DNA of 64,000 nt from Kiritimatiellaeota bacterium B1221 (GTDB lineage: Bacteria; Verrucomicrobiota; Kiritimatiellia; SS1-B-03-39; UBA6053): NCBI GenBank assembly GCA_029269125.1, contig JARHXX010000002.1, positions 124,001 through 188,000 of the forward strand, written 5' to 3'. This document shows positions 1 through 8,356 of the stretch, piece by piece. The notes beneath the pieces were generated by a model. It did not search any database. It worked only from the letters and a program-made list of their open reading frames with translations, and had not been told where the DNA came from. The translations under genes and the position numbers were made by a program. Each line of letters begins with the position of its first letter. The stretch's first letter is position 1.

Positions 1-112
1 GAAAGGACTCGCCTCCGCACATGGTCTCCGGTTTATTGACCGTTCCCGTGAAGAATCCATCTGGCAGGCCCGCCTCGTCCATCAACTCGGAAATGTTTAC
101 CAGCTCCCATGA
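1..112 (+). CDS. C-terminal end of an unidentified protein
   Basis: An open frame enters from the left edge and ends at the TGA at 110-112, leaving about 36 residues ending in QLGNVYQLP. The stop overlaps the ATG at 109 of the next gene as ATGA, the overlap used repeatedly by real gene pairs in this window. That supports a genuine gene co-translated with the glycoside-hydrolase-like protein. Too little is present to recognise a family. Confidence 0.5.
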   Translation, partial: KGLASAHGLRFIDRSREESIWQARLVHQLGNVYQLP

Positions 113-3100
113 AAATGCTCTACTTTTTTTTGCTGATGCTCGCAACCATGCTTCCGGCTGAAGACTGGCTGTTTCATCTGCCCCCCACAAATTATTATAC
201 GCAGGAAGTCCATGCGGATTGGCGGGGGAAGGAGGCTATCGATCTCTCCGTCCAGCTCGTGGGTGAAAAGGGCACCACTCCTTTATTGCTTTCGCTGTAT
301 ATACAAACCGAAGAAGGGTATTGGTTGGAGTCCAGAGAGGATCTGGTGTTGACTGGTGAACCCCAGCGCTTTGAACTTTCGTTGCTGGAGGGCAGTCTGG
401 ATTGGCGCATGAGTAATGGGGACCGCCTCTATGGCAAGGACCTGCTGCGTCGGGTGAAAAGTTGGGGCTTACGGCTTTATTCCGCCCATCCCCAAAGCGG
501 AGTGATTCGGGTGGGGCCATTGGGCATGAAAGAAAGTGAAGCGCAGGTTCAGCCTGAATTCCATGCCCGAGACCTCCCGGATAATGTGTCAGTCGGAAGT
601 GCTGTGCCCCTGAAAGTGGAACCCTATAATGGGTCAGGAGATCTTTTTGATCCGACCCAAAACCCTCAGTTTGAAGTGAAAACGTCTCAAGGAAGTCAAT
701 TGATTCCTGCGGTGTGGGTTCAGGAATACCGGCGTCGGCGGGTGCCCGGATTAACCACAGCAAAATCGGTGGCTTGGAGAAAACCGGTATTTCGGGGGAT
801 GTGGGTGCCTGAAGTGGAAGGCCTTGCGGAAGTGATTTTGCATCTTCCCGGGGAGCAGGGGGGCACCCAGGTTTTGGGGGAGGTTGAGGTGCGGGCGAAA
901 GCCGATGTTGTGGAAACGGTCCCGCCCAATACAATGCCGGAAAATGAAGACTTTTGGAAACTCCGCTCTCCGGATACGGCTGTGTGGCGTTTACAACCTG
1001 GAAAAAAGCAGTGGTCCGCATCACAGGTGGCCGGATTTTGGACACCCAGGCTGGATTGGACTGCGGAATGGGGCATGTACAATGGTTTGGGAGAATTTAT
1101 TCAACCCCGGGCCGCCTTGTTCGAAAATTGGCTGGTGCAGTCTAAAGAGCAGGGGCCCATACGAATTGTCACGGAAAATGTATTAAATAACCGAAGTACA
1201 TTTAACTGGAAAGACCATCCGTGGAATGTGCGCAACGGAGGAATGCATTTGGAGCCCCGTTTTGTATGGGAAGATCCGGACTGGACGGAGTTGGTGGTGA
1301 AACGGGCGGTGTATCTCTGGCACCGTTATGGAAGCTATGAACAATGTACGGGGCTGTATATCGAAGTGACCCGGGGGTCGGCTTATCACACGGAATGGGT
1401 GAACACTCTGAGTCAACGTCTTCAAAAAGAATTGCCGGGAGTGACCATTTTCTGTGTGAGTCCGGGTCTGCCCGGGCGGCAAGTGACCGGGAAACTCGAA
1501 ACCGGGAGAGAGGGATGGCGAAAGCCGGATCAACTTCCCGGAGCTGATCAGTTTCTGCCCTCTGAATCTGATGGCAGTATGATTTTGATCGGGGCTTCAA
1601 CGCAGGGGTTTGATGCGGCGGTTCCGGTGATGCAGCATTGGAGCAACCGGGAAGTTCTGCAGTTGGATTTGGAAGCGCAGTTTAGTGACGGGGTTTTTCC
1701 TTCTATGCAGTTGCATGTGCGCACCCAAACAGATCAGGTCTTTGCCTCGAAATTGGTTCCCCTGCATAACCGGGAGCTCAATAGAATTTTCCTGGATCTG
1801 GAGGATGCGGATGCGTGGACGTGTTTTCAGGATCCGGACCGTGCCTGGACCGCTTTGGAAAGAATGAATATACGGGAAGTGGTCCTGCGGGTATATACTG
1901 ACCGGCCAGACCCTGCAGCCTCATTTAAGATCCATGAAATTTTGACCGTGACTCATCCGCTTCCTGAAAAAAAGGGCGCGGACACATTAAAAATATCCCA
2001 TCTGAAATCCCCCAAAGATAAAGTGAAGGCTTTGGAAAAACAGGAATGGGTGTTTGATCTGAATCGTTTTTTTCAAAATCCATATAACCCTGAAGAAATT
2101 TCGGTCGACCTGCAAGTGGAGTTACCGGATGGAACGCAGGTCAGTCAACCCGGGTTCTTTTTTCAACATGTCACCAGGACGTATGAGAATGAGGCAGAAG
2201 CTTGGGAGCTGCAAGGCAAGTACGATTGGAGAGTACGGTTTTGTCCCTGGATGGAGGGGCTTCACAAATGGAAACTCCATGTGGTTTATACCCCTCCGCA
2301 GGGTGGGGAACCTGTACATGTAAGCTCAACCGGTCGTTTCCACGCGGAGGGGTTAAATGGTGCCCGGGGATTTGTGCGTCAATCGAAGAAAGATCCCCGA
2401 TATTTTGAGTTTCAAAATGGGGATTTCTTTTATCCCATGGGGCACACCATGCGCAGTCCCACTGACCGGCGTCCCCGAATTTATGACAAACCTTTGATGG
2501 ACAGCTTGGATGATGCGGATCTGAAAGGGACAGAGATTTATGCGGACTGGTTTCGACGCATGAAAGAAAATGGCGGGAACTTTGCGCGGATCTGGATTAG
2601 CAATTGGTGGCTGGGCCTGGAGTGGAATTCCCGCCATACCGGTTACCACGGCCGAAAATACTTTAATCAGGTGAATGCGGCCCGTTTGGATCGGTTGGTG
2701 GAACTGGCGGAACAGAACGGGATGTATCTGAATTTGGAAACCACCAATCACGGGACTTTCAGTTCGACCATTGATTCGGAGTGGGACGAGAATCCCTGGA
2801 GTGCATATTCGACGGATGAAGGTCCGCTTGCCTATGCGAGTGAATTTGTGAATGATGATGAAGCCAGGCGCTGGCACGAATACAAGCTTCGTTATCTGAT
2901 CGCGCGGGTGGGGTACAGTCCTGCCATCGCTTTTTGGGGGGTGCTCACTGAAACGGAATGGACAGAGCCGTATAACCGCACCATAAAAGATATTCCGCGG
3001 AAGAAGCGGGAGCCTTATCAACCCTTTCCCTACAGGAATAAAGAATTCCGTGAACCCTGGAAACAATGGACCAATGCCACGGCCGCTTATCTGAAGAACG

Positions 3101-4095
3101 CCAATGCGCATCCCGCGCTGGCGACCACCCATTTTTCCAACCCCGGCAATGGACTGGATTTTTGGCGACTGCCGGAATTGTCTGTTGTCTATAACAATGC
3201 ATACAGCGGCTTTTTTAATCGGGTCCGCCCGAAACTTCCCCAGATCGACTCCCGAAAAGCCCATCACCCTTATCCGGAAGTTGACCGCAGAAATGATTAT
3301 TTTCATACGGGGATTGTCCGGGAAGTTTTTGGCTATGCCGAATATTTTAAAGAGGCGGCTCAAGATGACCGGGTGGTTCTTATTGGTGAGTGGGGAGGGC
3401 GGCCCAGTAATAATGATGACCGTCATCTCATTGCCGAATTCCATAGTGGACTTTGGGCCTCCATGGTGACTGATCTTTCCGGTGTGGGGGGATTCTGGTG
3501 GTATAACCTGGTGGATTTTCATGATCTCTTCCCGCAGTACAAAGCGGCGACTAAATTTATGGAGGGTGAAGATCTCCGGGGAATGAAATTTGAGCAATCC
3601 CGTTGGCCGGTCACTTTTCCGAACAGTAAGAGGACACGGATGGAAAGCCGTTTGGCAATTGGGAAATCCACTCACCTGAAAGCCATGGGGTATATTTATT
3701 CCACCATGCTTTCGCACTCCAACCGATCCCGTCCGCCAGAGGGGTTTGATGATAAGAAATTTCCTGCGTCCGGCCGCGGATGGTTATATGTCCCTGATTC
3801 ATTGGAGAACGGACAATACCGGGTGGATTATTGGAATACGTTTACCGGAGAAATTCTTGAAAGCAAAACCGTCACTCTCCACCCTGAAAACCGCGAAATT
3901 CCTATTCCGTCCCATCGGGTTGATCTTGCGGTCAAATTGAACTATCTTCACAAACTGCCTCCGCCCACTCCCACGCCCGCACCGACTCCTAAACCAACGC
4001 CGATACCAACTCCGGCACCTCCTCCGCCGCCTCCCACACCAACCCCGATTCCGCAAATAGTGAACCCTGAACCTTCTCCCGTTGTTCCGAAATGA
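109..4095 (+). CDS. Large secreted glycoside-hydrolase-like protein with TIM-barrel domain and Pro/Thr-rich tail
   Basis: A protein of 1328 residues with an N-terminal signal peptide (hydrophobic LYFFLLMLATML), so exported. The first ~740 residues look like beta-rich accessory domains. From ~residue 751 the sequence resembles DUF5060/DUF4038-type glycosidases of clan GH-A: an FEFQNGDFFYPMG segment, then a barrel. Candidate catalytic acids are E948 or E950 in GVLTETEW (acid/base position after strand 4) and E1094 in IGEWGG (nucleophile position after strand 7). The last ~47 residues are a PTPTP-type linker with no recognised domain after it, perhaps a wall-spanning or glycosylated tail. The stop overlaps the TolC-like gene by 4 bases. 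The substrate is unknown. Family assignment is by motif only. Confidence 0.72.
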   Translation: MKMLYFFLLMLATMLPAEDWLFHLPPTNYYTQEVHADWRGKEAIDLSVQLVGEKGTTPLLLSLYIQTEEGYWLESREDLVLTGEPQRFELSLLEGSLDWRMSNGDRLYGKDLLRRVKSWGLRLYSAHPQSGVIRVGPLGMKESEAQVQPEFHARDLPDNVSVGSAVPLKVEPYNGSGDLFDPTQNPQFEVKTSQGSQLIPAVWVQEYRRRRVPGLTTAKSVAWRKPVFRGMWVPEVEGLAEVILHLPGEQGGTQVLGEVEVRAKADVVETVPPNTMPENEDFWKLRSPDTAVWRLQPGKKQWSASQVAGFWTPRLDWTAEWGMYNGLGEFIQPRAALFENWLVQSKEQGPIRIVTENVLNNRSTFNWKDHPWNVRNGGMHLEPRFVWEDPDWTELVVKRAVYLWHRYGSYEQCTGLYIEVTRGSAYHTEWVNTLSQRLQKELPGVTIFCVSPGLPGRQVTGKLETGREGWRKPDQLPGADQFLPSESDGSMILIGASTQGFDAAVPVMQHWSNREVLQLDLEAQFSDGVFPSMQLHVRTQTDQVFASKLVPLHNRELNRIFLDLEDADAWTCFQDPDRAWTALERMNIREVVLRVYTDRPDPAASFKIHEILTVTHPLPEKKGADTLKISHLKSPKDKVKALEKQEWVFDLNRFFQNPYNPEEISVDLQVELPDGTQVSQPGFFFQHVTRTYENEAEAWELQGKYDWRVRFCPWMEGLHKWKLHVVYTPPQGGEPVHVSSTGRFHAEGLNGARGFVRQSKKDPRYFEFQNGDFFYPMGHTMRSPTDRRPRIYDKPLMDSLDDADLKGTEIYADWFRRMKENGGNFARIWISNWWLGLEWNSRHTGYHGRKYFNQVNAARLDRLVELAEQNGMYLNLETTNHGTFSSTIDSEWDENPWSAYSTDEGPLAYASEFVNDDEARRWHEYKLRYLIARVGYSPAIAFWGVLTETEWTEPYNRTIKDIPRKKREPYQPFPYRNKEFREPWKQWTNATAAYLKNANAHPALATTHFSNPGNGLDFWRLPELSVVYNNAYSGFFNRVRPKLPQIDSRKAHHPYPEVDRRNDYFHTGIVREVFGYAEYFKEAAQDDRVVLIGEWGGRPSNNDDRHLIAEFHSGLWASMVTDLSGVGGFWWYNLVDFHDLFPQYKAATKFMEGEDLRGMKFEQSRWPVTFPNSKRTRMESRLAIGKSTHLKAMGYIYSTMLSHSNRSRPPEGFDDKKFPASGRGWLYVPDSLENGQYRVDYWNTFTGEILESKTVTLHPENREIPIPSHRVDLAVKLNYLHKLPPPTPTPAPTPKPTPIPTPAPPPPPPTPTPIPQIVNPEPSPVVPK

Positions 4096-5429
4096 ATAAG
4101 TCTTTTATGAAAATTTTGATCTGTCTTTTAGGGATGTTTCCCTGCTGGTTGCGTGCGCAGGAGGAAGCTCCTGTGGCTGATGAAGTCGTGGAGCCCATGA
4201 CACTACAGGATTGTCAGCTCATCGCATTAAAGTTCTCACCATCTCTGGCGCGTCAAAGGTTGAGCTACTCCAATTTGGTTGAATCCGTATCGGTGGCGAA
4301 ATCCATTTACGATCCCAGCCTGCAAATCCGCAGGGCCTGGGAAAAGGAAGAGGATCCTAAACAGACCCGTGCAACCCTCACCCAGCAATTACCCGCACAA
4401 TTAGACAGCTCTTTAAGTGCGAGGCAGTATGAGTCGAATGGTGAGGAATACAGTAATTATGCACTTAATTTAAGTAAGACGCTGATTGGTGGAGGGAGCT
4501 TTCTGGAAGGGCGTCTTCCCATGGAGAGGGCTTGGATACAGAAGGCGATAGAGGCAAACAAATTAAGCCTGGAACAACGCCGTTTAAGCTTAAATGTGAC
4601 CAAGGATTATTATGCGGTCCTGCGGAACCGGCTTACTTTACGGTTACGGGAGCAACAGTTAGAACGGGCCAAACGCAATTTGGAACATGCTATGATCAAG
4701 GAAGATCCGCTGGATATCGCCACCGCAAAACTGCGTATCCCGGAAAGTGAACTGGATGTGGTTTCCGCCAAACGTGCGATTTCAAATGGCCGGCTTACAT
4801 TAACCCAACGTATTGGTTTGCCTGTAAGTCAACCGGTGAATGTGAACACCCAATTGGTTTTTGAGGTGCGCGCGATTCAACCCGAACAGGATTTAATCCT
4901 GGCGCTGGAAGAGCACGAAACCATTTTGAATGCCCGGTTGGATTTGGAGCTGAACCACATGGAGGCTAAAGTGGCACGAACCCGCGCATGGCCGGAATTG
5001 CGTGCGGAAGCCACTTGGGAAGAAACCAATACCCCATCCGATACGACTTCGGATGTGCGTGCGGAACTGGTGTTGGAATTACCTTGGCTGGACCGCAAAG
5101 ACCGTGCTGAAGCCCGGCAAAGGGAAAATGAATTAAAGCAATCTGAACTCGCACTTTTCGAGGCACAACAGGAGGTTGAACAGAATTTAAAGTCGATGGC
5201 GGTGCAGGTGATGGAGGCGGAACGTTCCGTGGTTTTACAAAGGGAAAGGGTGGAAGTGCTCAAACAGCAATTCCGACTTTATCAAGACCGCTGGGACAAC
5301 GGTGAAATCAATATTTTAGAATTCATCCGCTCCCAAAATGATCTGGAAAATGCGGCGGTACAATTGGTCACCGAACAGACGCGGTACCTGGAATTACGGG
5401 CGGAATATGACTTCAATATTGGAAAATAA
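4092..5429 (+). CDS. TolC-family outer membrane efflux protein
   Basis: A 445-residue protein with a signal peptide (MKILICLLGMFPCWLRAQ). It then has the long amphipathic, coiled-coil-rich helices typical of outer membrane efflux proteins, including the opening MTLQDCQLIALKFSPSLARQ, which matches the conserved start of the OEP domain. Length is normal for TolC-like trimeric channels. The start overlaps the preceding gene as ATGA and the end overlaps truA by 23 bases, so it lies inside an operon. No inner-membrane pump or periplasmic adaptor lies next to it, so its export partner is elsewhere. It may serve export of the upstream giant protein or of a small molecule. Confidence 0.82.
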   Translation: MNKSFMKILICLLGMFPCWLRAQEEAPVADEVVEPMTLQDCQLIALKFSPSLARQRLSYSNLVESVSVAKSIYDPSLQIRRAWEKEEDPKQTRATLTQQLPAQLDSSLSARQYESNGEEYSNYALNLSKTLIGGGSFLEGRLPMERAWIQKAIEANKLSLEQRRLSLNVTKDYYAVLRNRLTLRLREQQLERAKRNLEHAMIKEDPLDIATAKLRIPESELDVVSAKRAISNGRLTLTQRIGLPVSQPVNVNTQLVFEVRAIQPEQDLILALEEHETILNARLDLELNHMEAKVARTRAWPELRAEATWEETNTPSDTTSDVRAELVLELPWLDRKDRAEARQRENELKQSELALFEAQQEVEQNLKSMAVQVMEAERSVVLQRERVEVLKQQFRLYQDRWDNGEINILEFIRSQNDLENAAVQLVTEQTRYLELRAEYDFNIGK

Positions 5430-6192
5430 CCGTATCGCGGTGAGTGTGGGCTATGATGGTTCGGACTTTCAGGGTTGGCAAGTCCAACCCGGCAAACGCA
5501 CAGTGCAGGATGAAATTGAAAAGGCGTTTGGACTGATTTGTGCTTCAGAATCCCCCCGGATTCATGGCAGTGGACGTACCGATACGGGTGTGCACGCCCG
5601 GGGGCAGGTTTTTCACGTGGATCCCTCCCGGCCTTTGTCCGCCCGACGCTGGCAAGATGCGCTTAACGGGGTGCTGCCGGATGATATTCGCGTGTACGCA
5701 GTACGGGACGTCGCTTCGGATTTTCATGCCCGATTTGACGCGCAATCCAAACAATACCGGTATTTCATTTTGAATGCGCCGGTGATGCCGCCCGAGTTGC
5801 GGAGGGTCCGCCATCATGTCCGCAAAGATCTCAATGTGGAGCGCATGCGGGAAGCGGCTTCTCTGCTGCAGGGAAAGCATGATTTCCTGTCCTTTTCCGC
5901 CAACCGGGGGAAACCCGAGCAAAGTACGATACGGACCTTGTCTCGAATGGATTTGGAAGTGCACGGGTCAGAGCTTTGTTTGATTGCTGAAGCGGATGGA
6001 TTTATGTATAAAATGGTCCGTCAGTTGGCCGGTGCGCTTTTGCGGGTGGGGCTGGGGGAACTGAGTCCCGCCGATATTCAGCAATTGCTCAGCGAGCCTG
6101 AACGAAACCATTTAGCCCCCACCGCCCCTGCACAGGCATTATTTTTATGGAAAGTTTCTTACCCGGAGTGGAGTAGTCATGTCTGTATTTGA
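5407..6192 (+). CDS. truA: tRNA pseudouridine(38-40) synthase TruA
   Basis: 261 residues, the normal size for TruA, which isomerises uridines 38-40 in the tRNA anticodon arm. The family signature GSGRTDTGVHA is present, with catalytic Asp59. Also present are the early YDGSDFQGWQ motif and the C-terminal FMYKMVRQLAGALL motif. The ATG at 5407 was chosen because it gives the family N-terminus (NRIAVSVGYDGSDF). It lies 23 bases inside the TolC-family gene, so translation is probably coupled. Followed by a small membrane protein and fmt, a second tRNA-related gene. Confidence 0.95.
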   Translation: MTSILENNRIAVSVGYDGSDFQGWQVQPGKRTVQDEIEKAFGLICASESPRIHGSGRTDTGVHARGQVFHVDPSRPLSARRWQDALNGVLPDDIRVYAVRDVASDFHARFDAQSKQYRYFILNAPVMPPELRRVRHHVRKDLNVERMREAASLLQGKHDFLSFSANRGKPEQSTIRTLSRMDLEVHGSELCLIAEADGFMYKMVRQLAGALLRVGLGELSPADIQQLLSEPERNHLAPTAPAQALFLWKVSYPEWSSHVCI

Positions 6193-6334
6193 ATTGGTTG
6201 GAATCTTATTTTTGGTGATGGGTGCCACCCAAAGCGTGGTGAGTGTTTGTTTGAGAAAAAATCCTGTCAGCTATCTGTTTCTTTTCATCGGTGTTCTGTT
6301 TATACTTACGGGTGTTTGGATGATGAAACTTTAG
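6179..6334 (+). CDS. Small two-helix membrane protein, 51 aa
   Basis: A short frame of 51 codons between truA and fmt. Its ATG overlaps the truA end by 14 bases and its stop is 4 bases before the fmt start, so it fills the gap in the operon. The product has two hydrophobic segments (VFELVGILFLVMGATQSVV and YLFLFIGVLFILTGVWMM) joined by a short basic loop LRKNP, which predicts an inner-membrane hairpin. No family is recognised. Base composition and tight packing support a real gene. Confidence 0.6.
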   Translation: MSVFELVGILFLVMGATQSVVSVCLRKNPVSYLFLFIGVLFILTGVWMMKL

Positions 6335-6338
6335 GCTT

Positions 6339-7277
6339 ATGAAAATTGAAAAAATTCTTTATTTCGGAACCGCCCCGATTGCCGTGCCGGCATTAGAAGC
6401 GTTGCACGCGCAACCTGACTGCGAAGTGGTGGCGGTTTGCACTCAACCCGACCGGCCCAGTGGACGTAAACGGAAACTTACGCCCTCCGCGGTCAAAGTT
6501 TGTGCGGAAAAACTGGGACTTCCGGTTTTGACCCCCGAAAAAATTGGCGAGTTACGTGAGGAACTGGCGTTGCTCGATGCGGATCTCTCCGTGGTATTTG
6601 CTTATGGGCAATATATCCCCAAATCAGTGTTTGATCAGCCGGTGAGAGGCTCCATCAATTTCCATCCCTCTCTTTTACCCAAGTATCGGGGAGCCAGTCC
6701 CATTCAAAGTTCTTTATTGGACGGGGTGACCGAATCCGGTTTGAGTGTTTTGCAAGTGAGTGAGAAAATGGATGCCGGAGACCTGCTGATGCAAGCTCCG
6801 CTCAACATCAGCCCTGAAGACAACAGTATCAGCTTACATGAGCGCTACGCAGCATTGGCCGCCGAGCTGGTTCCGCAGATTTTGGCGGGGCTGAGAGATG
6901 AAACGCTGTTACCCGTTCCGCAAAAGGAATCGGAGGCGACAGAGTGCGGGAAGATTTCGAAAGAAGACGGGTTAATTTGCTGGGAAGATTCGGCCACCAT
7001 GATTCTGAACCGCCTACGGGCATTTCAACCCTGGCCGGGGGCCTTTTTCCCTTTAGGCGATAAAGGCAATTTAAAAGTGCTTCATGCGGTGGTGGAACCG
7101 GGTGAGGGGCGCCCGGGCGAACTTTTGGATGTGAAGGGTGAGGGCCCCCTGATCGCATGTGGACATGATGCCATTCGATTATTGAGGGTGCAACCGCCAG
7201 GGAAAAAGCCCATGGATGGCAAATCCTTCTTAAACGGAAACCCGACTGAAACGGGAACAGTTTTTAGCGGATCATGA
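6339..7277 (+). CDS. fmt: Methionyl-tRNA formyltransferase
   Basis: 312 residues, the usual length. It formylates initiator Met-tRNA with 10-formyl-tetrahydrofolate. The N-terminal Rossmann domain opens with LYFGTAPIAVPALEAL. The catalytic formyltransferase signature NFHPSLLPKYRGASPIQ carries the conserved His and is followed by the helix after the active site (GVTESGLSVLQVSEKMDAG). The C-terminal tRNA-binding domain contains WEDSATMILNRLRAFQPWPG. It overlaps the metallophosphoesterase gene by 4 bases. No peptide deformylase gene lies beside it, unlike the common def-fmt pair. Confidence 0.95.
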   Translation: MKIEKILYFGTAPIAVPALEALHAQPDCEVVAVCTQPDRPSGRKRKLTPSAVKVCAEKLGLPVLTPEKIGELREELALLDADLSVVFAYGQYIPKSVFDQPVRGSINFHPSLLPKYRGASPIQSSLLDGVTESGLSVLQVSEKMDAGDLLMQAPLNISPEDNSISLHERYAALAAELVPQILAGLRDETLLPVPQKESEATECGKISKEDGLICWEDSATMILNRLRAFQPWPGAFFPLGDKGNLKVLHAVVEPGEGRPGELLDVKGEGPLIACGHDAIRLLRVQPPGKKPMDGKSFLNGNPTETGTVFSGS

Positions 7278-8254
7278 AGGATGCTCTTCATCATTTAATT
7301 TCTTCTTTAAAGGAGATGAGCCATTATCAGGAGGTCGATTATGACCGGATTGCAAAAGAAATTGGCGAGTCACATTTACAGCAAAGACTAGAGCGTCAAT
7401 TAAATCTTTATGAGCGGCAATCCGGGTGGCTGCGCAAAAAGGGGCGGGCCTGCTATCGGAAATTTATTTTGTTGGGCCTCACCTGCACGGGGCTTTTAGG
7501 TCGGGCCAAACGTCAGGCTCGAAATCCGGTTTGGGTGGAACAGGAATGGTTTTTTAAAAATCTTCCCGGGGCATTTGATGGTTACCGTATTCTTCAACTA
7601 ACTGATTTTCATTTTGATTTCATTCCTGAACTGCCGGGGATTATTAAAGAAATGCTTGCTGAAAAATCTTTTGATCTCTGTGTTTTAACCGGTGATTTTC
7701 GAGGTGAAACCACTGGTCCGTATGAAGAGTCCCTGGCTGATTTACGTAATACCCGTGATGGGTTGGGAGAAAAGGTTTATGCGGTATTGGGGAATCACGA
7801 TAATGTGGAACTGATGCTGACCATGCCGGAACTGAATGTGAATTTGCTGATGAACCAAGTGGTGGAAATTGAACGGAAAGGGGAAAAAATCCAGTTGGCC
7901 GGGATTGATGATCCACATTATTACATGACCCATCATTTTGAATTCTTAAAACCCGATGAGAACATCTTCACCGTGTTGCTGGCGCATTCACCCGAATGTT
8001 GGCGTGAATCGGATTTGGCCGGAGTGGATTTTCAAATGTCCGGGCATACACACGGAGGTCAAATTTGTCTGCCGGGAGGTATTCCGGTTATTGCCCACCT
8101 GGATGGTTGCCCCCGGGAGATGATTCGTGGACGGTGGCGGGCGGGCAGTCTTCAGGGATATACTTCCCGCGGGGTGGGAAGTTCCAGTCTGGATTTACGG
8201 TTAAATTGTAAGCCTGAAGTCACTCTCCATACCTTGCGCCGTATGAAAAAATAA
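7274..8254 (+). CDS. Calcineurin-like metallophosphoesterase (YkuE/YaeI type)
   Basis: 326 residues. The metal-binding motifs of the calcineurin-like phosphoesterase fold appear in order: LTDFHFD, LTGDFRG, LGNHDNVE and SGHTHGGQICLPGG. The GHTHGGQ ending is typical of the YkuE/YaeI group, some members of which are UDP-2,3-diacylglucosamine or phospholipid phosphodiesterases. Here the substrate is not known. The N-terminal ~90 residues are basic and helical with one weakly hydrophobic segment (FILLGLTCTGLLG) that could hold it at the inner membrane. The ATG overlaps the fmt stop as ATGA. This is the last gene of the first operon. Confidence 0.85.
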   Translation: MKDALHHLISSLKEMSHYQEVDYDRIAKEIGESHLQQRLERQLNLYERQSGWLRKKGRACYRKFILLGLTCTGLLGRAKRQARNPVWVEQEWFFKNLPGAFDGYRILQLTDFHFDFIPELPGIIKEMLAEKSFDLCVLTGDFRGETTGPYEESLADLRNTRDGLGEKVYAVLGNHDNVELMLTMPELNVNLLMNQVVEIERKGEKIQLAGIDDPHYYMTHHFEFLKPDENIFTVLLAHSPECWRESDLAGVDFQMSGHTHGGQICLPGGIPVIAHLDGCPREMIRGRWRAGSLQGYTSRGVGSSSLDLRLNCKPEVTLHTLRRMKK

Positions 8255-8356
8255 ATTGAAAGCTGTGGGCGATGGGTATGATTTCGATAGAAAAGGGTGG
8301 CTGTCTGCCGGAATAATTGGATGTTTGATACGGATTGTTGTTAGGAGAGTCTCTCT

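Noticed and set aside
2353-3717. A 454-codon open frame antisense to the glycoside-hydrolase-like gene
   Set aside because: It lies wholly within a gene with clear signal peptide and catalytic motifs, and its product has no recognisable motif.
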